Positions 21,836 through 34,582 of a stretch of DNA of 64,000 nt are shown here, one piece after another. A model generated the notes under the pieces. It did not search any database and was not told the origin of the DNA. It worked only from the letters and a program-made list of their open reading frames with translations. Position 1 is the first letter of the stretch. Each line of letters begins with the position of its first letter. A program made the position numbers and the translations under genes. This stretch comes from Calendula officinalis. Its lineage: Eukaryota; Streptophyta; Magnoliopsida; Asterales; Asteraceae. The DNA is taken from assembly GCA_963853835.1 (NCBI GenBank), contig OY970833.1, forward strand, positions 21,546,974 through 21,610,973, read 5' to 3'.

Positions 21836-22413
21836 TCAAACACATGACCAAAGTGTGACTTAACCCATGTAAGGCGACCACAGTTTTTTTTCCCAAAACT
21901 TTCGGAGCTGTTGATACAAGCCTTACATAAAGCTATGTCTTCGTTATGCGACCATTTCTCTGTAGCGTTGGTCGCTGTCTTTTGTGCTTGTTGACGCCTT
22001 TTTGTTGTCTTCCTTGTAAGCGCTACAACGGGAGCGGCTTGAGAGTCATGAGCGGTGGGAGTGCCCGAACCCGAACCCGAACCATAGTCCGCAAAATGAT
22101 CAAAATCATCAATGCTAGAAAATGGTTGTTGAAATTGGTACGGTGAAGAGGGGAATTGTTGTTGTGGTGGTGGATAGTATGGTTGGTATTGTTGAAATTG
22201 TTATTTGAAGGAGGGAGAAAATTGATTATTTTGATAAGTTTGTTGAGGATGTGTATGGTGTACAAAAATTGCGGGTTGAAAGTTAATAGGTAGTGATTGC
22301 TCGGGGAGAGCCCTTGCCTTGAAGATCGACCACGACCAACAATGGTTGTTTGTCCGACAGTTGGCGCCACGTGATGCGTCACATGTTTTCGGCGTAAGGG
22401 GGACGCGTCGCAA
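21836..22413 (-). pseudogene. Fragment of a second Harbinger-type Myb-like protein
   Basis: In one minus-strand frame the reading passes Gln/Pro-rich sequence (PYYPPPQQQFPSSPYQF), GSGSGSG and a KTTKRRQQ basic stretch, then EKWSHNEDIALCKACINSS, the start of the Myb/SANT-like domain. An in-frame TAA at 22201-22203 interrupts it, and the rest of the domain is lost near 21836. The layout matches the ORF at 6031-7287. Confidence 0.65.
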
Positions 22414-22495
22414 ATGGGAGAAAGGTCGCGACTGTGGGTTAGTCTAAACCCAAAGGTCCAAAGCACATCACAAGCCTGATCGATCCAACACGAAA

Positions 22496-22647
22496 GACTA
22501 TTTACCGACGTGTACGTATGTGATTGGATGGTACGTGTCAGTATATAATTGGTTACTACAAGCCCTGATGACGACGACGAAGAAAACAGGGATCCCGGAA
22601 TCCACCGTTACCTCCACAGACCCTCAGATCACTTGTGACAACCCTCG
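22496..22647 (+). pseudogene. 5' fragment of the ALG7-like gene (promoter and part of exon 1)
   Basis: It matches the region just before and after the ATG of the gene at 28567: ACGTGTACGTATGTGATTGG, TCAGTATATAATTGG, GATGACGACGACGAAGAAAA and then TCCACAGACCCTCAGATCAC. About 120 bp around the ATG are deleted. It ends exactly at the solo LTR insertion (22648). Confidence 0.8.
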
Positions 22648-24238
22648 CGATGTGGGTATTTAACCCAACGTCTAATGTCTATTACTTAGTTTGCATTTTC
22701 TATGACATTAATAATAGTACACTTTTTATCGTTAAAGTTTAGCGAATCATACAAAATTATATAATAATTTGTACACATCAAAGATGCAAGTAATTAAAGT
22801 TGTACAGTGGTTAACTGTAATTTAGCGAGTTGGTGACCAAACCCAAATCAAAAATATAAAATTTATAGTTCGTAATAAAATTCTTAAGTAAGCTAAAGTA
22901 ATAAACATAAAAATTGGTACAAACCATAATAATAATAATAATAATAATAATAATATAAATATACAAAGTTAAGATGTAAAGTATAGAGAAGTATGGTTGA
23001 GAAGCTTTTAAACAAATAAATAATGAAAGAAAATAAAAGAAAAGAAATTAAAACCACAATTTAAGCATGGCAGATGCATGCATGCGTGGGCATGTGCTTG
23101 GGAATTAACTCTTTTAGAGTTTGAACTGCACAAGCTTATCCTCTACCACCACGATCAATTCTAAGTACCGAACTACTCCTATAATGTAGTACACATGGGG
23201 AATTAATTTGAATATTATATTGAAAATAGTGTACTTACCCTCCAGTTATCATCTAACAACCATCAATCCTATACCCTACTCTATATCAATATTCTATTCT
23301 ATTCTCTCTCTCACTTTCGCAAAGCTAACCATCACGCACAAAAGAGTTCCGGCGAACACAGGGCAGTTCCGGCGAAGCAGATTGCATTGATCTCGTTCTC
23401 GGCTTTATCTCACTCGAAAGGTATAAACCTTTACTATATTTTTCTCCTGTTTAAGCATGCATTCGTGAGTTTTAATTCTAAGACTTTTCTGGGTTTTGAT
23501 TCGTGGGTTGTTGAGTTGTCTTCTCCGGCGACACACACAGTGTGTGTGTGCCGGCACCAGTTAAATGGTCGTTTTTACACGTTACTACGATTGACGAGAC
23601 TGTTTATTTACGTGGGTTTTTAATCGATAATCTCATGGGTTTCATTCATGTCGCACATCCCTCGTCCCCGACGAAAGGGTGATTCCTGTTTCTTCTTGCC
23701 GTCGCCAACTCCGGCGACGCTCCCACACTCAGTGGTGTTTATTTCGTTTGGGTTTTAGAGGGTGACGGGTTGGGTTATAAATATGTATTCTATATATATA
23801 TGTTCTTTATTAAAAATCATATTTTTCTTTCCTCCGGCGAGATTCCGGCCAACCGCCGGCACTTGCTACTGTTCCGGTTTCCGCTGTCTGTGAAATCACA
23901 GTAACGATCGAGCAAGGCAGCTCACAAATAAATCTTTTAGCCCAAACAGTATCTATTTCAAATAAAATTCGAAGCCCAAATCTGTTAAAACCCAATCTGT
24001 TCAGCCTAATGGGTCTTGGCCTCTGGCCGGCCCAACAGACTGAATCTGCCAGTCCATTTCGATTTCCAGTTTAGCCCATCAGACTCCTCTTATTGAAATA
24101 ATCAAAATTAGCCCAATATTTCTTTTAAAAGAGGAATTAGATTTTAATAGTAAATAAATGAACAAAATTCATTATTAAAATTGTTATAAACTGAAACAGT
24201 AAGTTTTAATTTAAAAATTAAATAATTATTTATTTATT

Positions 24239-24302
<64 letters not shown>

Positions 24303-25468
24303 ATTAATTAAACATTTATTTAATTAATATTTATTTATCAAATATTTATTTAATGATTATTTAATGTTTAAAAATCATTTTCCTTTAATTATTATTTAAT
24401 TAATAATTACTCATAATTATTTATTTTTATTTAAATAATTAACTTTGATTAACGAATTTACATATATACGAATAAAGTAAAAGTATTTGAGAAAATGAAC
24501 TGTACTTACACAACTATATTAAACATACAAGTCCAATCCTATCGAGTCACCAACGTATCGCTTATAACTAAATTCAAGTTGAGAGAAACATTCATGCATC
24601 ATATAATCTAGGCGAGTCATTTTAGACCGTCACTTATTAACTATACAAATGCGTTTAGGACGCTAGGAAACTTTGGTTGGAATCTCAAACTTTGGGGATT
24701 TACTATTTTGGAAGCTTCGCTAAGGTGAGTTTCACGGCCCCACTCTTACTATTTATATAACTATTTTACCTGGGGGAGAAAACATATACTATTCAACTAT
24801 TTTGCAATAAATAATCTTTGTGTAATCATTGTTGTAAACACGTACCTACCATGAAGGACAACGGACCATATTACGAGTCCACGTTTAACAGTAATCATTA
24901 GCTAATGTGTTAGCCAAGGAATATAGAGATAGTACTATCGGGATTGATCCCCCGCTCATGGCTAGTTATGCGCTAGCCTAACCGTGTTTGAGCTTTATAT
25001 TCTAACAATTAGATTTCGGATTGATTATAGGCTCTTTGATTAAACGTTAACTTGTTTGCTTAGCTAGCTTGCGAGGGATTATGCATTGCACCTAAACTAT
25101 TTTTGTACATGATTTGTACACAACGATTGTGATTATACTTTTACGAATTCACAAAACCTGTGAACTCACCAACCTTTGTGTTGACACTTTTTTTATATGT
25201 TTTCTCAGGTATCGGAAACTAAGTCATTTCAAAGTTCATTTTTGTCAAGGATTGTCATGCATTAGTTCAAGAATAAATCTTAAAGACAAGAGTTTTTCAA
25301 GTACAACATGTTGCATTGGTTTTATATTTTAAACAAGCACTTTTGGTTTTGTAAACAACAATGACAATCCACTTTTCAATTTATGCGAAGTTTACTATTA
25401 TTGATGTGTTATGTTACTAGTTAGTCGCACCTCGTTCTTCCGCAAAACCATTTTTGGCGGGGTGTGAC
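22648..25468 (+). mobile_element. Solo LTR of a Del/Tekay-type Ty3-gypsy retrotransposon
   Basis: It begins TGTGACAACCC and ends GGGGTGTGACA, flanked by TCACT on both sides (22643-22647 and 25469-25473), a 5-bp duplication. The length (2.8 kb) and features such as CTCTCTCTCTCACTTTCGC with CCGGCGA words, a GGTGAGTTTCACGGCCCC segment and GTGAACTCACCAACCTTTG followed by CTCAGGTA are typical of the long LTRs of this chromovirus lineage. It contains AAT and TTTA microsatellites (22928-22955 and 24220-24330). No internal domain remains, so LTR-LTR recombination is likely. Confidence 0.78.
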
Positions 25469-26415
25469 ATCACTCCATAAAACCGGAGAGACTGCATAGA
25501 ATAGTAGCCATGGCAGCTCGCAAGAGAGGAGCATCAAAACAGCCACCATTACTAGAGATGTAAACGGGTACGGGTAATAACGGGTACTGCAAAACCCGTA
25601 CCCGGCCCGATTTTCCCATACCCGTACCCGCCCTGTGCCCGGTCAAATCCCCGCCGGGTTCGGGTAGAAAAATCCCCGCCTGGTACGGGGAATCCGACGG
25701 GTACCCGTTCAATAAAAAAATTAAACAAAATAGTTAAAACATTTAATACTCTTAGTTCGTTCAAGCTTATTTCGTTCAATACGTAATGGACTAACGTGAG
25801 AGGGGCCAGATTTTAACTATTATTAGATTGGGCTAATGAGAGATTAAGAGTTGGGCTAAGTTTGGGTAGTGACTAGTGGGATAAACCTGTATTGAAAAAA
25901 ATTACACATTAATATATATATTCGGGTCGGGATAAACGGTGCGGGTATTAAAAAGCCCGTACCCGACCCGTCCCCGCTCTCGGGTATAAAATTTAAACCC
26001 ATCCCCGAACCGTTAACCGTTTAGACGGGTAATACTCGCCCCGTAAGACTCGGGTACCCGCGGGTCAAATTTGCATCCTTAACCATCACCATCCGAATCC
26101 CATCAAAAATCTCCGGAACCCACTGTTACCTCCACAGACCCTCAGATCACTCCATCAAAACCTAGCAAAATACTCTTTTTCTCGTCAATTTTCTTCTTTC
26201 CTTACCTTTACCTGATATTCTATCACTAAAGAATCAAAACGGAATTGAAGAAATCAATCCTTATCAATGCGTCACTTAGCTTCACCGGCTTCTAGTTACG
26301 CTCTTAGACGTAATTTGTTTGTTTACGATATTAACAAGAACGACACACCTCAAGTTCTGATTAAAGTGTAAGTTCCTCTTCTTATGCTATACATTTCCTT
26401 ATCTATTGATCAATT
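25469..26415 (+). pseudogene. Decayed copy of ALG7-like exon 1 and start of intron 1
   Basis: The ATG at 25510 is followed by the same [12 protein letters not shown] coding as the intact gene. A 529-bp MITE then splits it (25553-26081), and the match resumes through [21 protein letters not shown] coding and the exon 1 donor GTAAGTTCCTCTT. A ~35-bp internal deletion removes part of the second hydrophobic segment, and a TAA follows LIFYH. The match ends in intron 1 near 26415. Same orientation as the functional gene 2 kb downstream. Confidence 0.85.
25553..26081. mobile_element. hAT-type MITE in the ALG7-like pseudogene
   Basis: Ends TAGAGATGTAAACGGGTACG and the inverse-related ACCCGCGGGTCAAATTTGCATCCTTA. 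Flanks ACCATTAC (25545-25552) and ACCATCAC (26082-26089) are an 8-bp duplication with one mismatch. GC-rich CGGGTACGGG / CCCGTACCCG words are subterminal. The intact paralogue lacks it. Confidence 0.85.
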
Positions 26416-26424
26416 TTGTGTAAT

Positions 26425-26640
26425 TGGGTTCGTCTGTTGTTGGGACAAGGGGAATGGCAGAGGGTTTGCCTGTTTTTGCTGCCAGGATTGCCATCATCTC
26501 TGAGTGTTTCTGGTTGGCCTCATCATACCACTGTTGCGCCTCCGTTTGCATGGATTCCATGCGCTGATTGGTCTCGGCTAGCATGGTTTCCATACGTTCT
26601 TGCATGGCAGTGAACCCTAGATCCAATTGACTGAACTTGT
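26425..26640 (-). pseudogene. Possible retrotransposon gag N-terminal fragment
   Basis: A minus-strand reading contains MQERMETMLAETNQRMES, then EAQQWYDEANQKHSEMM, a coiled-coil-like stretch, and a Pro-rich tail (IPLVPTTDEPN). Gag N-termini of gypsy elements look like this, but there is no diagnostic motif. The reading runs into ALG7 intron-like sequence at its end, so it is a chimaeric ORF. Confidence 0.35.
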
Positions 26641-27180
26641 ATGAGAAAATTAGTGTTTGAAGTGAATTATATAGTAGTGAAAATTTTGGATAAATGGGGT
26701 AAAAAATTAAAAAAACTAAAAAAGTCATATAAGATTTTATCACAATTTTTTTTAAATTTTTTTTAATGATTCTTTTTTCTTTCCCTTCCAACCAATGGTC
26801 AAAAACTTTAATAAAAAAGAATCATCCTTCATCTACACAGAAGGTGTCATGGCTTCAGTGCCAAAAGGAGTGTTGGTTGGCAACCGAAGCCGCGTTGGTA
26901 GCAATCTAAGTAGTTACTTATCTATTAATCAATGTTTTGAAATCTGGATTTTAAATTTGATCGGTTGATGCCATAAAAATGGTTGAACCGGATCAAAATT
27001 CTACTAGATTTAGGATAACTTGATCCAATATTCAAAGTCAAATAGCTATGAATCTGAATAAAAATACATAAATTCTCAAAAATAGTAGGATTAAACAGTA
27101 TAAATCCTTAATCTAACCCACTTTACATTTCCAAAATGACAAAACATCAACTATATGACATGGATTCATAATACATTCAT

Positions 27181-28106
27181 CATGAAAGCCCGAAATCCTA
27201 AACGTGCTTGACTTTAGTCATGAAAGCCCGTTAAAGACGGGCCCCGGGCCGGACCAGGGTAAGCCCGAAGCCCGAAAAAATGCCTGAAAGCCCGAAAGCC
27301 TGAAAAAGCCCAAAAGCCCGGGCTTTTTAACGTTATAAAGCCCGTGCTATTTCTAAATGCCCGAAAAATCTAGAGCTTCTCTTGTCTTTTCTACCTTAAT
27401 GATATAGCCATATAGATTATAGGGTAGGATAATATGCTGCACATTACCACTACATTTAATAAGTATGAAACACAGTAGACGTACATAGTAGTTGAGATGT
27501 GTATTTGCTTTTCGTTGAGTGGTAGGATTTTAAGCATAAGGAGGACAAATCTTTCAAACCAATCAATGGAGATGTGTATTTGCTTAAAGGATTACTTTGA
27601 TAGCATAAAGCCACAACAAGATAAAACATCACTAGAGATTCACTTGTGGAGATTGAAGAAGATATTTTCGAGGAAGAAGGAAATAGAGATCCTAGTCCGA
27701 GTGAAGTAAACAATGAAAGTCTACATACTATTGATGAATATCCAAGTAGGAAAGAGTGAAAGACTACTAAAGATGGTGATAATATGAATTATGAAGACTA
27801 CCGTTGCATTATATAAATGAATTCCAATTTGACAATCAAAAGTTGTGTATACTTTATGTTGGTTAAGTATTGAAAGTAATAGTTTGTTGATTTATTTAAT
27901 TAGTTATAAAGAATATTTTGATTATTTATATATTATTCTAATTATATTATTATATAAACGATATAATAGTAAAAGAGAAGCCCGAAAAAGCCCGAGCTAA
28001 GCCCGTTCAGGCCTAAACAAGCCTAGTTTTTTTCTTAAAGCCCAGGCTTCCAGGACTTTTTTAGGCCCGGGCTAAACCCAGCCTGGCTCGGGCTTTATGC
28101 ACCTCT
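27181..28106. mobile_element. hAT-type MITE with AAGCCCG subterminal repeats
   Basis: ACATTCAT is duplicated at 27173-27180 and 28107-28114 (8 bp). The left end CATGAAAGCCCGAAAT and the right end CGGGCTTTATGCACCTCT are inverted relatives, the left lacking about 7 terminal bases. Both ends carry many AAGCCCG / CGGGCTT words. The interior is A+T-rich without a gene. Confidence 0.75.
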
Positions 28107-28398
28107 ACATTCATGTATGTATGATTGATGTGAACAAAAAAACCAATACATATACATTAAACTTGACTATAAAATAAATTAATAAAAACAGAAATTGAAA
28201 TTCGAAATTCAAAAACATATATTGTAGAAGATGCTGAACAAATATTTGATCGTCAGAAAATATAGTTTGCAGGGTACCCGTCATCACATTTTACGGGTTT
28301 TAACCTAGTTTTTAAGTATGAGGAATTCGACCGGCCAGTTCAAAACATTGTTATTAATTTCTTGAAAGTGCAAAACACATGACCAGCCTCATGGATCC

Positions 28399-28460
28399 GA
28401 CGTGTAAGACTATTTCCTGACGTGTACGTATCTGATTGGATGGTACGTGTCAGTATATAA
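28399..28460 (+). promoter_or_regulatory. Promoter of the ALG7-like gene with ACGTGT repeats and TATA box
   Basis: Three ACGTGT words occur (about 28400, 28420 and 28445), one as TGACGTGTACG, close to the bZIP unfolded-protein-response consensus TGACGTG(G/A). TATATAA at 28454-28460 lies 107 bp before the ATG. The same block is kept in the duplicate at 22496. ALG7 is known to respond to ER stress and tunicamycin; the link to these sites is inference. Confidence 0.5.
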
Positions 28461-28566
28461 TTGGTCACTACAAGCTCCGATGACGACGACGAAGAAAACA
28501 TAAATCCCGGAGTCCATTATTGCAGCCGTCAACTTGAAGCCGGCGAGTCTGCATAGAACACCAGCC

Positions 28567-31271
28567 ATGGCAGCTCGCAAGAGAGGAGCTTCAAAACAGC
28601 CACCATCACCCATCGAATCACATAAAAAATCACCGGAATCCACCGTTATCTCCACAGACCCTCAGATCACTCCACCAAAACCTAGCAAAATTCTCTTATT
28701 CTCATCAATTTTCTTCCTTCCTTACCTTTACCTGATATTCTATCAATACAGAATCGAAACGGAATTGAAGAAATCGATCCTTATCAATGCGTCACTTAGC
28801 TTCGCCGGATTTTTTGTAACCCTAATGATGATTCCGGTGGCTTCTAGATACGTTCTTAGACGGAATTTGTTTGGTTACGATATTAACAAGAAGGGCACAC
28901 CTCAAGGTCTGATTAAAGTGTAAGTTCCTCTTTTAATGCTATACATTTTCTTATCTATTGATCAATTTTGTGTAATTTATGAATACTGGAGTCGTTTTGT
29001 ATGATAGGTTGAATTCTTTTTTAGCTGAATCGCGATAGTTGGACTTGTAATTCGGCGCCATTGTTATAATTTAGAACAATTTATATGATTATTTCTTGTT
29101 TGTGTGGATTTTTGCTACTCCTGAACATAAGAGAGCGATCTTAAAGATTGTATCTTTTTCACCATGGTGCAATGTGTTGTTGAAAATTTATACATAATTT
29201 AGAAATCTATATTCAAGTACACAAAATAAGATTAGAAATACATCCTTGAAAGATAAAAAGTATTTAATGTTTTGTCCATTATGATTCCATTTACATATTT
29301 AGCAGCCTATATTTCATTCTCTAAGGGTCATAACCTTTCATAAAAGCAATTGAAGGTTTAAAGGTTACCAGTCTATATTTCTGCAATTAGGGACAATTTT
29401 AACCTATGTTCACATTATGTTGATTTGACCATATTCCCAATTAGTTGACCACAGATATTGTGAGATGCAGATACAGAGGGGTAATTTTGACCACAAATAG
29501 AATTCTGACTTTTATGTATATTTCCCTAATTAAATGTCTGAATTTTTTGCAGGCCTGAATCCCTGGGTATTGTTGTTGGCATTGTTTTCTTGGTGGTCGC
29601 GATACTATTTCAGCATTTCAATTTCGCACCAGATTCAAATGTAATTTTGCTTCTTCAAAAGGCTCTGTTTTTGTTTGTTTATAATATATATTAATATTAA
29701 TATTAATTTTGAAATTCTGATTGGTTATCACCCGTAACATTTGCAGTGGCTTGTTGAGTATAATGCAGCTTTAGCATCTGTCTGCTTTATGATCTTACTT
29801 GGGTTTGTGGATGATGTTTTGGATATTCCTTGGCGAGTGTGAGTTTTTTACTTCTTAAAATTAATTTTGTAAATTACATAATTCATTTTGTTAAATTTGT
29901 TTGTGAAGGCAGGAAATTAGTTTTGCCATCAATTGCTGCTCTACCACTTTTAATGGCTTATGCGGGCCATACAACAGTTATGATACCAAAGCCACTTATT
30001 AAATATGTTGGAACAGAAATCTTGGATTTAGGTAATTATGAAATTATTTCCTGAAATAATAATCTTTGGATAAGTTATTCATGTTTACCAAACAGGGTGG
30101 ATTTATAAGCTGTATATGGGACTCTTAGCTGTCTTTTGCACAAACTCAATCAACATTCATGCTGGTATAAATGGGCTTGAAGTTGGACAAACCGTTGTTA
30201 TAGCATTTGCAGTAAGCTCAAGATCTTAAAATAAAAAAATTAAAATAAAGAATTATTAATCTGACTTATGATGCTAAAATGCAGATTTTAATTCACAATA
30301 TAATGCAAATTGGAGTGTCTTCAAACCCTGAAACCAAACAGGCCCATGCCTTTTCCATATATCTTGTTCAACCTCTGCTTGCAACTTCATTGGCCTTACT
30401 TTCTTATAACTGGTAATCATTTTCTTCATTCATTTTTGTCTTTAATTTGATTTTTGGTAATTATTAATTAAAAAATTAATAAAAGTGTTTAAATGTTGTT
30501 CTTTATGTAGGTACCCATCTTCTGTTTTTGTTGGTGACACCTACACATACTTTGCTGGAATGACAATGGCGGTTGTTGGCATTTTAGGTCACTACAGGTG
30601 CGTCACAATATAAATATTTTTATTATTTACTGAGATACACGTAATAATGTATGTATTTATGTATATATTTATATATATAAGTTTATATGTTTGTGCATAT
30701 TTTTTTGACAGTGAGACACTCCTAATATTCTTTCTTCCTCAAATTATAAACTTTCTATTATCACTTCCTCAGGTTTGATCTCTCTTCTTCTATTTATAAT
30801 AAAAATTAAATAAAAAACTTAAAATTCTTCATTTTGTATAGCTTGCTGGTATAATCCCCTGTCCACGTCATCGTCTGCCAAGGTAAGACTACTCTGTCTT
30901 TTTCCATGTGGTCATCTCGACCCGTTTATGGGCAAATGGGTCGACCCGGGTTATACGGGTAAATTTAAAAATAATAGCTAAAATGGAAACATGTGAATCA
31001 GGTACGATCCTCAGACAGGATTGTTGACCGGAACAAAAGATGGGACACTTGTCAATGTTTCCTTAAGGTTATTTGGCCGAATGTCTGAAAAGTCCCTATG
31101 CATTGTACTTCTACTTCTTCAGGTAAAAAAGTAACTAACTCAATCAGAATTTCTAACTCAGTCAACAACTAACTCAATTAGCAACTAACTCAGTCTGGTT
31201 GATTGTAACAGGCCCTTGGTTGCTGCTTCTGTTTTTTTCTGAGGTGGATTCTTACTGGTTGGTATAAATGA
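28567..31271 (+). CDS. ALG7: UDP-GlcNAc:dolichyl-phosphate GlcNAc-1-phosphotransferase (11 exons)
   Basis: Exons: 28567-28919, 29553-29640, 29747-29838, 29913-30031, 30096-30211, 30285-30412, 30511-30597, 30712-30772, 30842-30882, 31002-31122, 31212-31271. They total 1266 bp, 421 residues, with all junctions GT-AG and in phase. The product is an ER multi-pass membrane enzyme that starts N-glycan assembly by moving GlcNAc-1-P to dolichyl phosphate; it is the tunicamycin target (DPAGT1 in animals). Seen: a basic N-terminus before the first hydrophobic segment, [30 protein letters not shown] (catalytic Asp pair), [42 protein letters not shown] and C-terminal GWYK. Length and motifs are as in other plant homologues, and no stop or shift was found. 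ATG 28567 was chosen because it opens the conserved MAARKR start. Decayed 5' copies lie upstream at 22496 and 25469. Confidence 0.95.
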
Positions 31272-31499
31272 GCATCACCTTTAATTTTAATTTTGAGGTT
31301 ATTTTTGTATGAATGATTACATGAAAAACGAGATGTTGTATAATTTGACCAGAGTAAGCTTATACAGTAATAGAAGACCGTCCCCAAGATTGTTTGATTT
31401 TGCAAACTTGTTGTGGGAAAATTTTGGACACATATAATTATATATAATTAATGGTTGGTATGTCCAAAATGTAGTTGTGGTGAATGGGATATCGAATCT

Positions 31500-32155
31500 C
31501 AAAGTGGGGTGTGTGGAACAAAAAAATAAAACAAATGAACTAGTGGGAACTTGAACCTATTCACGCTCGTCTCCCGGGTTTCATGTGGGTTCGCTTTTGC
31601 CACTTGGTTTAGTGGAGTGTATTCAGATAATATTATTGATAATAATATTTATATTTTAATGTTTGTCATTAAAATATATATTTGAATTAATGCTTTTATT
31701 TCCTTTGTATTGATTGAAATAATAACCATAATGACATTAATGTAGGTCATTATACCCATGACCATATTCTAGTATAAATAGAGATGGTGTGGTTAATTTG
31801 TAAGACACATTCATAAGCTTTTCTACACCCACTTACAAGCAACACAAATTTGCTCTCTCCATTGATAGTGTTCCTTAAACACAAGAATTTTCGATAAGTG
31901 TTCGTGCTTGGATTATATCCGGTAGTGTAAAACTACTCGGTTGTTTTACCCTGGGAAATAGACGACAAATCTATTTTAAGGGGATCGTAAATTTTACGAG
32001 ACACAACCAAAACTTGTTTCTTCTTTGTTTTCTACATATTATTGTTTCAATCTTATATTTATTTTAGTCATTTCCTAATTGTATTGTAATTTTAATTAAT
32101 AAAATTGATATTAGCTCCCTTGTCATGTTTCTACACTATCCTTTCTTTCTTATGT
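31500..32155 (+). repeat. Solo-LTR-like remnant (copy 2)
   Basis: Same LTR family as 20580-21275: TATAAATAGAG at 31773, GTTCGTGCTTGGATTATATC near 31900, then the uninterrupted CTATTTTAAGGGGATCG and an A+T-rich tail with TTAATAAAATTGATATTA. It starts ~230 bp after the ALG7-like stop codon. Both edges are approximate; no PBS or coding sequence was seen. Confidence 0.6.
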
Positions 32156-32676
32156 TTAGGTGATCAATTTCTTGTGTTATTGTGAAATATATTATATATT
32201 AACGTATGGTATTGCAAATGAAAATTTAGTAAAATAATAATGCCAAAGAAGTCATCTAATTGCATATAAAAAGAAGGTAAATATATCGTATTAATGTTAT
32301 TTTGATCGTAATAAGAATGCCTATTTGAATGTTTAAAATTTAAATATTATTTACTTATCAATTTTCAAAACAAAATTAAAAAAGTACATTTTATTAAAAA
32401 TTAATATTGTATACCCTGTGCGATGCTGCGAGTTTTTGAATTTGACACTCAAAATATTATAATGATAATAGTTAAAGAAAAACCATCAATTTTAGTTATA
32501 TAGAAATAAATTAATTATATAGGAATATACAAGTTCATCATTTTAATTGTTAATCTAATGTATTTATACCACACGAGAAAGAAGACCTTCCAAGTTTTAA
32601 TTTTATCCATCAAACCATGTAAATTAGCAAGTCCATCTTCCAAGTTTAACGGTATCTGATAGACACATAAATTTTA

Positions 32677-34114
32677 GGGTAAATTACGGAAATTGTCCCT
32701 GATGTTTTTCAGATTCTGTGTTTTTATCTCTAAACTTTTTTTTTCGGTTTATTTGTCCTTGACGTTTTTAAAATTCCGCATTTTTGTCCCTCCGTCCAAA
32801 ATCTTCCGTTAACTGACGAAAAATACAAGGCATGTGAGGGCATTTTGGTCCCTTTCACCATTCTTCATCTTCTTCATCTTCTTCAACAGCCTCTTCAATA
32901 TCACCACCGGAAATATCTTCAAACCATCCCAAATTCACGTGGTGGCAAATCTTCAAAACCATCCCAAATTCACCAACTGGAATCTCTTTGCAACTAGAAG
33001 CCACTTCCCTTTTCTCCTCATGCCCAGGATCACAACCCTAGATTCGTTAAAATCAAATCATAATAAGCAATCTCCACAAAATCATATGACTAATTTCAAA
33101 ATCCAACCTACCTAGAACGTAATCACAGCCTGAGAGATCAATGCAATCGAAATCTTGCTGATTCATGGTGATTTGAGTAGAAATGAAGAAATTAGTGTGT
33201 GTTTAGTGTGTGTGTTCTTGAGAGAGAGATGGAGGGAAAGTTAGGTAGCTTTCAAAGTATGATTCAATTAAGTGAGGGAAAGCTTATATTTCAAGTCATC
33301 ACAGCCTTATATACTCTAACCTCTAAACACACTTAAGCCTTTCTAATTAAGCCTAATTACATAATTAAGCTCAAAACTAGTCCTAACACAGCCCTAAATT
33401 GATTAAAATCAAACATAGAACTGAATCATATCCCCGTAAATTGAAAAAAAAACCTAGAAAATTAATTTCATAATCGAAAACATGTTACTGTATTAACGAT
33501 TAAGAGAAATTGGAATACCTACACAAACGATCTACCCAAGGTTTCATTTTGCTTTCTTCTCTCTCATCTTCTTCACAAACAAGCTGGAAGAAAAAACCAA
33601 ATCTTCCAAACAATCTGCACCAACGATCTGCAACGGTCTGTTTGTTTTGATGTGCGATTCGGAAGAAGAACATTGTCGTACTAATCGGAATCTTCTTCAT
33701 CAACGATCTGCACCAACCCCAACCGTTGGTGCAAATTTGTATTTTTTTTTGGATTAGGGTTTGAGAAGATGAAGATAGAGAAGATAGAAGACGCTTGGTG
33801 CAAATTTGTATTTTTTTGGATTAGAAATGGATTAGGGTTTTTCTATACAAATTTGTATTTTTTTTGGGGGTTTTGTGAAGAATAAAGATGAAGATTGAAG
33901 ATGATGAGTGAAGAATAAAAGATAATTGGGGAAGAACACATAGGGGTCATTTGGGGAAATGGTCAAAAATATCGTCAGTTAACGGAAGATTTTGGATGGA
34001 AGGACTAAAATGCGTAATTTTAAAAACGTCAAGGACAAAAAAACCGAGAAAAAAAGTTTAGGGACAAAAACCCAGAATCTGGAAAACCTCAGGGGCAATT
34101 TCTATAATTTACCC
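32677..34114. mobile_element. MULE-type element with ~145-bp terminal inverted repeats
   Basis: It starts GGGTAAATTACGG and ends AATTTACCC. TAAATTTTA is duplicated exactly on both sides (32668-32676, 34115-34123; 9 bp). The arms, rich in GACGTTTTTAAAATT and TCTTCCGTTAACTGACGA words, match over about 145 bp. The interior (about 32850-33960) holds CTTCATCTTCTTCA-rich sequence with TTGGTGCAAATTTGTATTTT repeated three times. No transposase; host gene capture (Pack-MULE) is possible but not recognised. Confidence 0.82.
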
Positions 34115-34449
34115 TAAATTTTAAGAAGCGTCGAATATTTAAATTTGACACAAATACCCATAAGTTTTGTAAAAAGAGTTATAATAATTGAGTGAAACCA
34201 CTTAAATAATAATTCACATAATAAGTTTTTCACAACATATATAATTATGTGCATATGGACGAGAAGTTCTTTCGAAATCGCTACAATATACTAAATTCTT
34301 AAAAGAACACTTGCATAACAAAAAGAAGTTGGAAGTTCTCTCCTCGGTAACTTTAAGCGAAGAATGTTCATCTACCATCCAAAACAAGTTACCAAAAAGT
34401 AAGCATGATCCCGTCAAATTCACTAATCCATACCAAATAGGCCAACCTC

Positions 34450-34578
34450 TTGGCTAGTAACCCGTTAGCAGATTTAGATGCTGGTATTAACCTTATACCT
34501 TACTCAGTGTATACTATGTTAGGTATAGGTAAGCCTACACCTTCAAGTATGTCGATACAACTAGTCGTTGTTCAATTA
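34450..34578 (+). pseudogene. Ty3-gypsy aspartic protease fragment
   Basis: The reading PLADLDAGINLIPYSVYTML, then GIGKPTPSSMSIQL, matches the retropepsin region of plant gypsy polyproteins (family form DLGASINLMPYS...L...PT.MSL). Only this ~40-codon piece survives; the MITE at 34583 follows immediately. Confidence 0.65.
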
Positions 34579-34582
34579 ATAT

